DNA of 7,143 bases from Rhizobiaceae bacterium (GTDB lineage: Bacteria > Pseudomonadota > Alphaproteobacteria > Rhizobiales > Rhizobiaceae): the NCBI GenBank assembly GCA_913776675.1, contig CAJYRE010000117.1, forward strand, positions 1 to 7,143, given 5' to 3'. Of the stretch, positions 1 to 5,622 are shown one piece after another. The notes below the pieces were generated by a model. That model saw nothing but the letters and a program-made list of their open reading frames with translations. It ran no database searches and was not told where the DNA came from. The position numbers and the translations under genes are program-made. Within the stretch, counting starts at the first letter, position 1, and every line of letters begins with the position of its first letter.

Positions 1-665
1 CCCATATCCTCCACCAGCCAGCGTTCCAGCTCGCTTGCCACCTGCGGTGCGGTTTCCGGCTCTTTCAAAAGGCCCGCCTTGCTGATGGCATCGCGGCCTG
101 CCTCAAATTGGGGTTTGACCAGCAGCAGACAGTGTGACCCCGGCTCGGCCAGCTCAAGGGCAGGCACCAGCGCCAGCTTGATGGAGATGAAAGACACATC
201 AGACACCAGAAAGGTGAACGGTTGATCACCAATATCGCCTGGTTCCAGATACCGGGCATTCAACCCTTCGATATTGTCCACCCGCGGGTCGTTTTGCAGC
301 CGGGGGTGCATCTGCTCATGGCCGACATCGATGGCGATCACATGGGCCGCTCCGCGCTGCAAAAGCACTTCGGTAAAGCCGCCGGTGGAGGCTCCAACAT
401 CCAGACAGACCTGATCACGCGGGTCGAGCTTGAAATGATCCAGCCCTGCCACGAGCTTGAGTGCGGCGCGTGAGACATAATCCTGGGCGGGATCGTCAAT
501 TTCGATGACGGCATCGGGTGCGAATGTCAGGCTGGGCTTGGTGACAACCTTGCCGTTGACCGTGACACCGCCGCGTTGAATGGCATCGCGCGCGCGTGAG
601 CGGCTGGCGACGAGATTGAGGGAGACCAGCAATTGGTCAAGGCGTTGTGGTTCTGATGTGGACAT
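1..665 (-). CDS. tlyA: TlyA family rRNA 2'-O-methyltransferase (5' part, runs off left edge)
   Basis: SAM-dependent RNA methyltransferase of the TlyA/hemolysin A family, whose characterised members methylate ribose 2'-OH groups in 16S and 23S rRNA. The visible 221 residues hold an N-terminal S4 RNA-binding domain (about residues 7-60, with RLDQLLV and SRSRARDAIQRGGVTVNGK) and then an FtsJ/RrmJ-type methyltransferase fold. The SAM-binding loop is LDVGASTGGFTEVLLQ (residues 88-103). K70 (SRAALKL), D156 (SDVSFIS) and K184 (VKPQFE) match the first three residues of the K-D-K-E catalytic set; the final E should lie in the missing part. Family members are about 240-270 aa, so roughly 25-45 residues are beyond the edge. 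The ATG at 665 is the first possible start, because an in-frame TGA lies three codons upstream (672-674). The only purine-rich SD-like run (GAGG) is one base from the ATG, so initiation looks weak. The 'hemolysin' name is historical. Confidence 0.93.
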   Translation of the reverse strand, partial: MSTSEPQRLDQLLVSLNLVASRSRARDAIQRGGVTVNGKVVTKPSLTFAPDAVIEIDDPAQDYVSRAALKLVAGLDHFKLDPRDQVCLDVGASTGGFTEVLLQRGAAHVIAIDVGHEQMHPRLQNDPRVDNIEGLNARYLEPGDIGDQPFTFLVSDVSFISIKLALVPALELAEPGSHCLLLVKPQFEAGRDAISKAGLLKEPETAPQVASELERWLVEDM

Positions 666-739
666 GCCTCGTCAATGAACGTTTCTGTCTGCACATGCAA
701 GTCGCTCGCAGGGATTCAAGACTGATTCCATCGATGTTT

Positions 740-778
740 CGCGGCATCCTGTACAGAATGTTGCGTCCGAGTGACGCA
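740..778. promoter_or_regulatory. Two adjacent dyads, candidate operator between tlyA and the first receptor gene
   Basis: The first dyad is a 26-base imperfect palindrome (740-765) centred on TGTACA. Its inner 16 bases, CATCCTGTACAGAATG (745-760), have one mismatched pair, and the outer CGC/GCG pairs also match. It overlaps a second dyad, TGCGTC-N5-GACGCA (762-778), with perfect six-base arms. No T-run follows, so this is not a terminator. The position between divergent genes suits a transcription-factor site that could act on either gene. The regulator is unknown and the function is inferred from symmetry and location only. Confidence 0.4.
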
Positions 779-851
779 CCCTTCCAGATTGTGCAGGTTT
801 CTCCTTCTTTACGGGTCAAAAATTTAAGACTCTGCTTTTAACGAGGGTTTC

Positions 852-887
852 AGGAGGAATTTCGTGTAACGGGAGTTTGGAAACGAC
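852..887 (+). promoter_or_regulatory. Ribosome-binding region of the first receptor gene, with an in-frame GTG-TAA
   Basis: A perfect Shine-Dalgarno AGGAGG (852-857) lies six bases before a GTG (864-866) that is followed at once by an in-frame TAA (867-869). The receptor's ATG is at 888, seven codons after that TAA in the same frame. Nearer to the ATG there are only GGGAG (871-875, rather far) and GGAAA (879-883). The receptor therefore cannot start at the well-placed GTG and must use the weaker site at 888, or depend on re-initiation. Confidence 0.45.
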
Positions 888-2690
888 ATGAAAATTAAAA
901 CTGCCATTTTTTTAAATTTTGCTGTTTTGGCATGCATTCTTTTGACAATTAGCGTTGTTTCATTGCGCAGTGCCATGACCCTGAATGGATCGACCATCCG
1001 GGTGTCTGAGGTCTATTTGCCGGGTATCCGCTCGGCCAAGCAATTGCAATTGAGCCGTCTTGGACTGCGTGAGGCACTGATTGCTTACATGCAGGCCGGC
1101 AAAAAGGACGACATCGCCCGCAAGGCAACAATGGATAAACTGGCGGCGTTGAAGGCCGATGTGGATGCCGCTGGCCAGTTTCTGACCAGTGGTGAGGGAA
1201 AAGCCGCCTGGCTTGCCGCGCGCGCGGTGGTACAGGAGTATGATGCGCCGATGGCAAAAGCCTTTGATATGGTTGAGGTTGGCAATACTGCCGGGGCCAA
1301 TGACATTCTGAAGACAGAGCTGACATCGATTGGTGTACGGTTCATGGCTGAGATGGAAAAAATTGTCACCAGCACCGAGGAGCGGGCCACGCACGCCAGC
1401 CAGGAATCGGCAGAAACCTATCAGGCCACGGTGACAAATCTGGTGATTGCCTCGGCGATCTCTGCCCTAATTATGCTGGCGTGTGTCATCTTTGGCATTC
1501 GCAAGGTTGCCACACCCATTCTCACCATTACCGCTTCCATGCGTAACTTGGCGAAGGGTGATCTGGCCAGCGCCATTCCGTTTACAAACCGCACCGATGA
1601 AATTGGTGAAATGGCAAGTGCCGTTGAGGTGTTCCGCAATGCAGGTGTCGAAAACCTGCGTTTGCAGCAGGAAGCTGAAGCCGCGCGCGCGCGGGAGGCC
1701 GGCATTGAAGCCCTGAACCAACAGCGGACCGCGCAGGAGGCGGAAAAGCTGCGGCTGGCCACAGAAACTCTGGGCGATGGTCTGCGGCGTCTGGCGTCTG
1801 GCGATTTGTCTTTCAGCATTTCTCAAGCCTTTGCGCCAGAATACGAAGCGCTGCGTCATGATTTCAATGCATCTGTGCAGCAGCTTGGTTCGGTTATCGG
1901 TGCGGTGTTGCACACGGTGGAAAGCATGGATGACGGCACCCGCGAGATTGCGGCAGGTGCCAACGACCTGTCCAGACGCACCGAGCAGCAGGCCGCTTCC
2001 TTGGAAGAAACCGCAGCCGCACTGGATGAAATTACGGTCAACGTCAGCAATGCTGCCAAGCGTACCGAAGAGGCGCGGTCTGTGGCTGTGCTGGCCAATC
2101 AGAATGCCGTGACCTCAACACAGGTTGTCTCCAAGGCAGAAGAGGCCATGCGGCGGATTGAAACCAGCGCCCAGCAAATCTCCAACATTATCGGTGTGAT
2201 TGATGAAATTGCCTTCCAGACCAACCTGCTGGCCCTGAATGCCGGTGTCGAGGCCGCCCGCGCAGGCGAGGCTGGCAAGGGCTTTGCCGTGGTGGCCCAG
2301 GAGGTGCGCGAACTGGCGCAACGTTCTGCCAGTGCTGCCAAGGAGATCAAAGGCTTGATTCAGCACTCCACCACGGAGGTGGAAAGCGGCGTGGCGTTGG
2401 TGCGTGAAACCGGTGAAATGTTAAAGGTCATTGGTGGTTATGTTGGCGACATCAATGGGCTTATGCAAAACATTGCCACCTCATCAAAAGAGCAGTCTGT
2501 CGGGTTGGCGGAAGTCAATACAGCCGTAAACCAGATGGATCAGACCACGCAGCAAAATGCAGCCATGGTGGAACAGTCCACAGCCGCTTCGGCGTCTCTT
2601 GCCAACGAAGCAGCCCGTTTGAAAATGCTGGTTGCGCAGTTTCAATTGAAGAGCGAATCACCTCACAATCCTTATGTGCAGGCCGCGTGA
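888..2690 (+). CDS. Methyl-accepting chemotaxis protein (MCP1), 4-helix-bundle sensor, HAMP, MCP signalling domain
   Basis: Inner-membrane chemoreceptor, 600 aa, that would relay periplasmic signals to CheA through CheW. Order: TM1 about residues 7-26; periplasmic all-helical region about 27-183, which I read as a 4HB_MCP-type bundle (inference, ligand unknown); TM2 about 184-204; HAMP about 205-258 (KVATPIL, then TDEIGEMASAVEVFR); a charged helix to about 290; a second HAMP-like stretch about 292-340 (LASGDLSFSI, then EYEALRHDFN); MCP signalling coiled coil about 345-585. The hairpin tip is [20 protein letters not shown] and onward (from residue 438). Probable methylation pairs are E373/E374 and E562/Q563, each flanked by small residues in the A-A-x-x-E-E/Q-x-x-A-A pattern. 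The C terminus (PHNPYVQAA) lacks a CheR-docking pentapeptide. The first 25 codons are AT-rich, with a T7 run near 905. The cytoplasmic half is a close relative of the third receptor here. Confidence 0.96.
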   Translation: MKIKTAIFLNFAVLACILLTISVVSLRSAMTLNGSTIRVSEVYLPGIRSAKQLQLSRLGLREALIAYMQAGKKDDIARKATMDKLAALKADVDAAGQFLTSGEGKAAWLAARAVVQEYDAPMAKAFDMVEVGNTAGANDILKTELTSIGVRFMAEMEKIVTSTEERATHASQESAETYQATVTNLVIASAISALIMLACVIFGIRKVATPILTITASMRNLAKGDLASAIPFTNRTDEIGEMASAVEVFRNAGVENLRLQQEAEAARAREAGIEALNQQRTAQEAEKLRLATETLGDGLRRLASGDLSFSISQAFAPEYEALRHDFNASVQQLGSVIGAVLHTVESMDDGTREIAAGANDLSRRTEQQAASLEETAAALDEITVNVSNAAKRTEEARSVAVLANQNAVTSTQVVSKAEEAMRRIETSAQQISNIIGVIDEIAFQTNLLALNAGVEAARAGEAGKGFAVVAQEVRELAQRSASAAKEIKGLIQHSTTEVESGVALVRETGEMLKVIGGYVGDINGLMQNIATSSKEQSVGLAEVNTAVNQMDQTTQQNAAMVEQSTAASASLANEAARLKMLVAQFQLKSESPHNPYVQAA

Positions 2691-2696
2691 GCGATG

Positions 2697-2745
2697 AAAA
2701 AACCGGGCAGGCTGACAAGAGCGTTGGCCTGCCTGTTCTGATTTT
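2697..2745. terminator. Weak intrinsic terminator candidate after MCP1, possibly bidirectional
   Basis: Perfect seven-base arms GGCAGGC (2706-2712) and GCCTGCC (2727-2733) enclose a 14-base loop shortly after the MCP1 stop codon. On the plus strand only a poor T-tract follows (TGTTCTGATTTT). On the minus strand the arm is followed, after CCGG, by six Ts (the A-run at 2697-2702), which would be a better tail in that direction although no minus-strand gene ends here. The large loop makes the call moderate at best. Confidence 0.4.
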
Positions 2746-2756
2746 GACGATCGTCA
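2745..2756. repeat. Perfect 12-base palindrome
   Basis: TGACGATCGTCA is fully self-complementary and lies just after the probable terminator of MCP1. With no loop it is better suited to a dimeric DNA-binding protein than to an RNA hairpin. It is about 360 bases before the next start codon, and no function can be assigned from sequence. Confidence 0.3.
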
Positions 2757-2832
2757 GATCAGCTTCAAACTTTTGTCGATTCCTGTCCATTTCTGCCTTT
2801 TCCGCGCATTTCGAGAGGCGTGTTGTAACACT

Positions 2833-2860
2833 TTGTTAGAACGCGGCGCTGCAATATTAA
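2833..2860 (+). promoter_or_regulatory. Candidate promoter for MCP2
   Basis: TTGTTA (2833-2838) and TATTAA (2855-2860), spaced by 16 bases, each match four of six positions of the sigma-70 -35 and -10 consensus. A short dyad, GTGTT-GT-AACAC (2820-2831), sits immediately upstream and could be an operator. If real, transcription would start near 2867 and give MCP2 a leader of about 245 bases containing the hairpin at 3028-3071. The match is modest and other starts are possible. Confidence 0.25.
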
Positions 2861-2975
2861 CACGGGAAACGGGTACAGATTGTGTGGCAGCAATGGGTAT
2901 CCTTTGATTGGGGATGGTGAAACCGCAAAGAGATTGAGGATTGCTTTTCGATTTCGGTTTTTACAGGTGATCTCC

Positions 2976-3098
2976 ATGAATGTGTGCGTGAAGCCATATT
3001 GGGCAGCGCAGGCGATATATACAAACGGCCACCATGCATTGTCTGCTTTGCGGCAGGCAATGCATGGTGGCGGATTTAATGCTCACAGCTATTGTTGA
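2976..3098 (+). CDS. Possible 40-residue leader ORF upstream of MCP2
   Basis: An ATG at 2976 is preceded by AGGTGA (2965-2970) at good spacing and opens a 40-codon frame that ends with TGA 15 bases before the MCP2 start. The peptide begins MNVCVKPYWAAQ, ends FNAHSYC and resembles nothing I recognise. Its codons 18-32 cover the long hairpin at 3028-3071, so translation would disrupt that structure. It may be a regulatory leader peptide or chance; composition gives no strong sign of coding. Confidence 0.2.
   Translation: MNVCVKPYWAAQAIYTNGHHALSALRQAMHGGGFNAHSYC
3028..3071 (+). promoter_or_regulatory. Long near-perfect hairpin in the MCP2 leader
   Basis: The arms 3028-3046 and 3053-3071 form 19 consecutive pairs, 18 Watson-Crick plus one G-U (3042-3057), around a six-base loop TTTGCG. 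The outer 13 bases, CCACCATGCATTG and CAATGCATGGTGG, are perfect complements. No T-run follows (CGGATTTAATG), so it is not an intrinsic terminator. It ends 42 bases before the MCP2 ATG, leaving the SD (AGAAGG, 3101-3106) free. It may stabilise the 5' end of the mRNA, regulate translation together with the leader ORF, or be a mobile palindromic repeat unit. Confidence 0.6.
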
Positions 3099-3113
3099 AA
3101 AGAAGGCAAACGC

Positions 3114-5063
3114 ATGTCTTTCCGGGATTTTTCGCTGAGTAAAAAGCTCTATCTGACCTTTATCGCTATTATGGCTGGATGCTTTGTGGCGTCCGGCGTC
3201 GTGCTGTTGCAAGGCAGGGCTGCGAAAAATGCGATGATGGAATATAGCAAGGCTGAACAGGTCACGGCCTCCTTGAACATGGCTGTTAAAGCCATGCTGG
3301 AAGAGGCGGTCAATCATCGGGGCTATGTGCTGTTTCGCAGTGACAACACCTATAAGGCGGTGTTTGATAATCGGGATATTGTCCTGAAGGCTCTGGAGCA
3401 ATCCCGCAAGGATGCAGCAGCCTATCCCAACGTTGTGGCCCTTCTGGACGAGGTCAAAGCCGGGGCGGATGCGTTTCACAACAATCTTGTTTTGCCGCAG
3501 CTTGAGGCCGCCAAAGCTGGCAAGCCTGCCACAGAGGTGGTGAACATCAATCGTTCTGCCCAGAACGGTGAACTGGATATGTTCCGAACCGCCGCTGCAA
3601 AGGTTGTGGCGGCGATGAATGATGTGAACACCAAGCAGCGTGACATTCAGATCAGTGCTTATGGCAATCTGGAACTGGCGCTGTTTGGCGGCAGTATTCT
3701 GGCGGGTGGTTTGGCGGTGCTGCTGATCTGGCTTCTGGCGCAATCCATTGTAAAGCCCATTACCGGCATGACCAACGCGATGACCCGTCTGGCTGGTGGC
3801 GAACACGGTGTTGAAGTTCCCGCGGTGGATCGCGCTGATGAAGTGGGCCGTATGGCCAAGGCCGTTCTGGTGTTCAAGGAGGCTGCAGTTGAAAAATTGC
3901 GTCTGACAAATGAGACCGAGGCGATGCGCCGCAAGGTGGAGGCTGAACAGCAGGCGGCGCAGGCTGAAAAGCAGCGCGAAGCCGATGAAATTGCCTTTGC
4001 GGTGGCAGAACTGGCGCAAGGCCTGTCGGCCTTGGCCAATGGCGATGTGGCCTATCGTCTGGACAAGCCCTTTGTGGAGCGTCTTGATAAACTGCGCCTT
4101 AATTTTAATGAATCGCTGGAGAAGCTGCAGGCCGCGCTGCAAACGGTGGGCAACAACGCCCATGCGATCAATGCAGGTGCTGCGGAAATCCGGGCGTCTG
4201 CCGATGATCTGGCCAAACGCACCGAGCAGCAGGCGGCTTCTGTTGAAGAAACAGCCGCGGCCTTGGAGCAGGTGACCCGGACCGTCAAGGACAGCGCGCG
4301 TCGGGCGGAAGATGTGGGGCAACTGGTTGCCACAACCCGCACGGGCGCAGAGCGCTCTGGGGCTGTGGTGCGCAACGCTGTTGCGGCCATGACCGAAATT
4401 GAGAAATCCTCGGGGGAAATTGGCAATATCATCGGCGTGATTGAAGATATTGCCTTCCAGACCAATCTTCTGGCACTGAATGCGGGCATTGAGGCCGCGC
4501 GGGCTGGCGAGGCTGGCAAGGGTTTTGCGGTTGTGGCGCAGGAAGTGCGAGCCCTGGCCGAGCGTTCTGCCAATGCTGCCAAGGAAATCAAGGTGCTGAT
4601 CAGTGTTTCCAGTGGTCACGTCGGCACCGGCGTGTCGCTGGTGGGCGAAACCGGCCGGGAACTGGAGCAGATTGTGCGGGCTGTGCAGGAAATCAGCGAC
4701 AATATTGATGCGATTGTCACAGCCAGCCGGGAGCAATCGACAGGCCTGTCTGAAATCAATACGGCTGTGACAACGATGGATCACGGCACACAGCAAAACG
4801 CCGCCATGGTCGAGCAGCAAACAGCGGCCAGCCATACACTGGCAACAGAAGCCGATGGTTTGATGGCTCTGCTGCGACAATTCAATCTGGGCAATGGTAC
4901 GGCAGGAACCCGTCCAGCCCAAGACATGCAGACAGCACGACGTGTATCATCGCCTGCTCAGGCCGCGGTTTCTGCACGCACGATGGTTTCCAGTCCTGCC
5001 AGCAAACGTGGCGGTGCCGCATCTGCTGCGGTGGCCGTGACGCAAGAGTGGTCAGAGTTCTAA
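3114..5063 (+). CDS. Methyl-accepting chemotaxis protein (MCP2) with C-terminal CheR-docking pentapeptide
   Basis: Inner-membrane chemoreceptor, 649 aa. TM1 is about residues 12-32 and TM2 about 188-211. The periplasmic region between them is all-helical; its NHRGYVLF at 68-75 recalls the CHASE3 signature, but the rest is too divergent for a firm family call. HAMP is about 212-260 (KPITGMTNAMTRLAGGE, then ADEVGRMAKAVLVFK). A charged helix and a second HAMP-like stretch (LANGDVAYRL, then LRLNFNESL) lead into the signalling domain at about 350-590, with tip [20 protein letters not shown] (from 443). Probable methylation pairs are E378/E379 and E567/Q568. A low-complexity Ala/Ser/Thr-rich linker (about 591-643) ends in EWSEF (645-649), fitting the x-W-x-x-F tether for CheR/CheB known from major enteric receptors such as Tar. 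The start is supported by AGAAGG seven bases before the ATG. The signalling domain is less like MCP1 and MCP3 than they are like each other. Confidence 0.96.
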   Translation: MSFRDFSLSKKLYLTFIAIMAGCFVASGVVLLQGRAAKNAMMEYSKAEQVTASLNMAVKAMLEEAVNHRGYVLFRSDNTYKAVFDNRDIVLKALEQSRKDAAAYPNVVALLDEVKAGADAFHNNLVLPQLEAAKAGKPATEVVNINRSAQNGELDMFRTAAAKVVAAMNDVNTKQRDIQISAYGNLELALFGGSILAGGLAVLLIWLLAQSIVKPITGMTNAMTRLAGGEHGVEVPAVDRADEVGRMAKAVLVFKEAAVEKLRLTNETEAMRRKVEAEQQAAQAEKQREADEIAFAVAELAQGLSALANGDVAYRLDKPFVERLDKLRLNFNESLEKLQAALQTVGNNAHAINAGAAEIRASADDLAKRTEQQAASVEETAAALEQVTRTVKDSARRAEDVGQLVATTRTGAERSGAVVRNAVAAMTEIEKSSGEIGNIIGVIEDIAFQTNLLALNAGIEAARAGEAGKGFAVVAQEVRALAERSANAAKEIKVLISVSSGHVGTGVSLVGETGRELEQIVRAVQEISDNIDAIVTASREQSTGLSEINTAVTTMDHGTQQNAAMVEQQTAASHTLATEADGLMALLRQFNLGNGTAGTRPAQDMQTARRVSSPAQAAVSARTMVSSPASKRGGAASAAVAVTQEWSEF

Positions 5064-5185
5064 GCATTTCCAGGAAAAGTGTTTACGGTTTTCCGTCCGG
5101 AAATGCGCCAGGAAAGCATTTCCAGGAAAAGTGTTTACGGTTTTCCGTTCGGAAATGCGTCAGGAAAACATTTCCAGGAAAAGTG
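5063..5185. repeat. Tandem 52-base palindromic repeats (two full copies and a partial third)
   Basis: Copy 1 is 5063-5114, copy 2 is 5115-5166 and a partial third is 5167-5185. The two full copies differ at two positions only (5097/5149 and 5108/5160, both C to T). Each unit is a nested inverted repeat: outer arms GCATTTCC (5064-5071) and GGAAATGC (5099-5106), inner arms GGAAAA (5073-5078) and TTTTCC (5089-5094). The first unit starts on the last base of the MCP2 stop codon. The core resembles intergenic palindromic elements I recall from rhizobial genomes (RIME or related families); that assignment is from memory. Confidence 0.8.
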
Positions 5186-5216
5186 CCTGCCATGTTTTGA
5201 ATGGCTGGAGAATTTG

Positions 5217-5263
5217 AAAAGCATTTCTGCGGTTTGCCGAGCCGCAGAAATGCTTTTTGTTTT
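5217..5263 (+). terminator. Strong rho-independent terminator for MCP2
   Basis: Perfect 12-base arms GCATTTCTGCGG (5221-5232) and CCGCAGAAATGC (5242-5253) enclose a nine-base loop. Flanking As (5217-5220) pair with the first Ts of the TTTTTGTTTT tail (5254-5263), giving up to 16 pairs. It lies about 155 bases after the MCP2 stop codon, beyond the tandem repeats. Its first seven bases, GCATTTC, are the same as the repeat unit's outer arm. Confidence 0.85.
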
Positions 5264-5366
5264 ATGCTGTCATCTCATATTGCCCGGTCAATCAGAGGGC
5301 ACATTGAAAGGCTCCCTCAAATTCCCAGAGTTTGTGGTTAAGTCGACTCATAAATAATATATAAGC

Positions 5367-5402
5367 TATAATAGAAAAGCCCGAAGAATTTATGGGTTTT
5401 TT
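5367..5402 (+). promoter_or_regulatory. Perfect -10 box followed by a small hairpin with T-run
   Basis: TATAAT (5367-5372) matches the sigma-70 -10 consensus fully, but no convincing -35 lies 16-18 bases upstream. It is in an AT-rich island: 5341-5440 is about 27 percent GC by hand count. Directly downstream, AAAAGCCC (5375-5382) can pair with GGGTTTTT (5394-5401) across an 11-base loop and is followed by Ts, a weak terminator-like or attenuator-like shape. Chance TATAAT matches are likely in AT-rich DNA, so this is tentative. Confidence 0.3.
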
Positions 5403-5412
5403 AAGGACTGCT

Positions 5413-5538
5413 ATGTATCTAAATAATCATAAACACATATGTCCCGAGCGTGGTGTGGGGCAGAAAAGCCAAAAGACAAGTCCCATGGCAGCGGATTTTT
5501 CAAGATGCTTTCATCCGCTCGGTAAGGCGAATTTTTAA
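5413..5538 (+). CDS. Possible small protein of 41 residues, unrecognised
   Basis: The ATG at 5413 is preceded by AAGGA (5403-5407) at five-base spacing, and the consensus TATAAT at 5367 lies 41 bases upstream. The frame encodes 41 residues beginning MYLNNHKHICPERG and ending HPLGKANF, with two cysteines and no membrane segment. A second in-frame ATG is at codon 25. Its 3' part contains inverted arms AGCGGAT (5490-5496) and ATCCGCT (5513-5519). I do not recognise the product. It may be a chance ORF in the long gap between MCP2 and MCP3; the evidence is only its translation and promoter signals. Confidence 0.22.
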   Translation: MYLNNHKHICPERGVGQKSQKTSPMAADFSRCFHPLGKANF

Positions 5539-5551
5539 AATACGAAGAGAA

Positions 5552-5588
5552 GTCAATTTTTGACAGTGTTTCATTCAGTGAGTGCATT
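5552..5588 (+). promoter_or_regulatory. Candidate promoter of MCP3 with inverted repeat over the -35
   Basis: A perfect -35 TTGACA (5560-5565) is followed after 17 bases by a poor -10, TGCATT (5583-5588). Alphaproteobacterial housekeeping promoters typically rely on a strong TTGAC and tolerate weak -10 boxes. The inverted repeat GTCAA-TTT-TTGAC (5552-5564) covers the -35, so a bound repressor would block it. Transcription would start near 5595, about 28 bases before the MCP3 start codon. Confidence 0.4.
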
Positions 5589-5622
5589 GATTTTTGGAAA
5601 TTGCTGACCGCAGGAGCAGAGC

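Noticed and set aside
222..473. Plus-strand frame of 83 codons opposite tlyA
   Set aside because: Shadow of the tlyA reading frame, which carries the S4 domain and SAM motif on the minus strand.
637..841. Short frames on both strands across the tlyA-MCP1 gap
   Set aside because: Both pass through the palindromes (similar peptides on the two strands reflect the symmetry) and neither has recognisable translation signals.
666..887. Sigma-70 or sigma-54 promoter for MCP1
   Set aside because: I looked for TTGAC-type -35 boxes with proper spacing and for GG-N10-GC elements and found none good enough to report.
2920..2962. AAACCG / CGGTTT arms followed by Ts as an attenuator in the MCP2 leader
   Set aside because: Six-base stem with a 29-base interior and only partial inner pairing; too weak to call a terminator.
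2961..4922. Open frame of 653 codons on the minus strand opposite MCP2
   Set aside because: It mirrors the MCP2 coding frame through codon bias, its product (His, Cys and Gln rich) shows no known domain, and the sense strand encodes an unmistakable receptor.
5063..5185. Possible CRISPR array
   Set aside because: The 52-base units are directly tandem with no unique spacers and only two full copies.
5079..5357. Plus-strand 92-codon frame after MCP2
   Set aside because: It starts inside the tandem repeats, reads through the strong terminator at 5217-5263 and has no SD, so it is not a gene.
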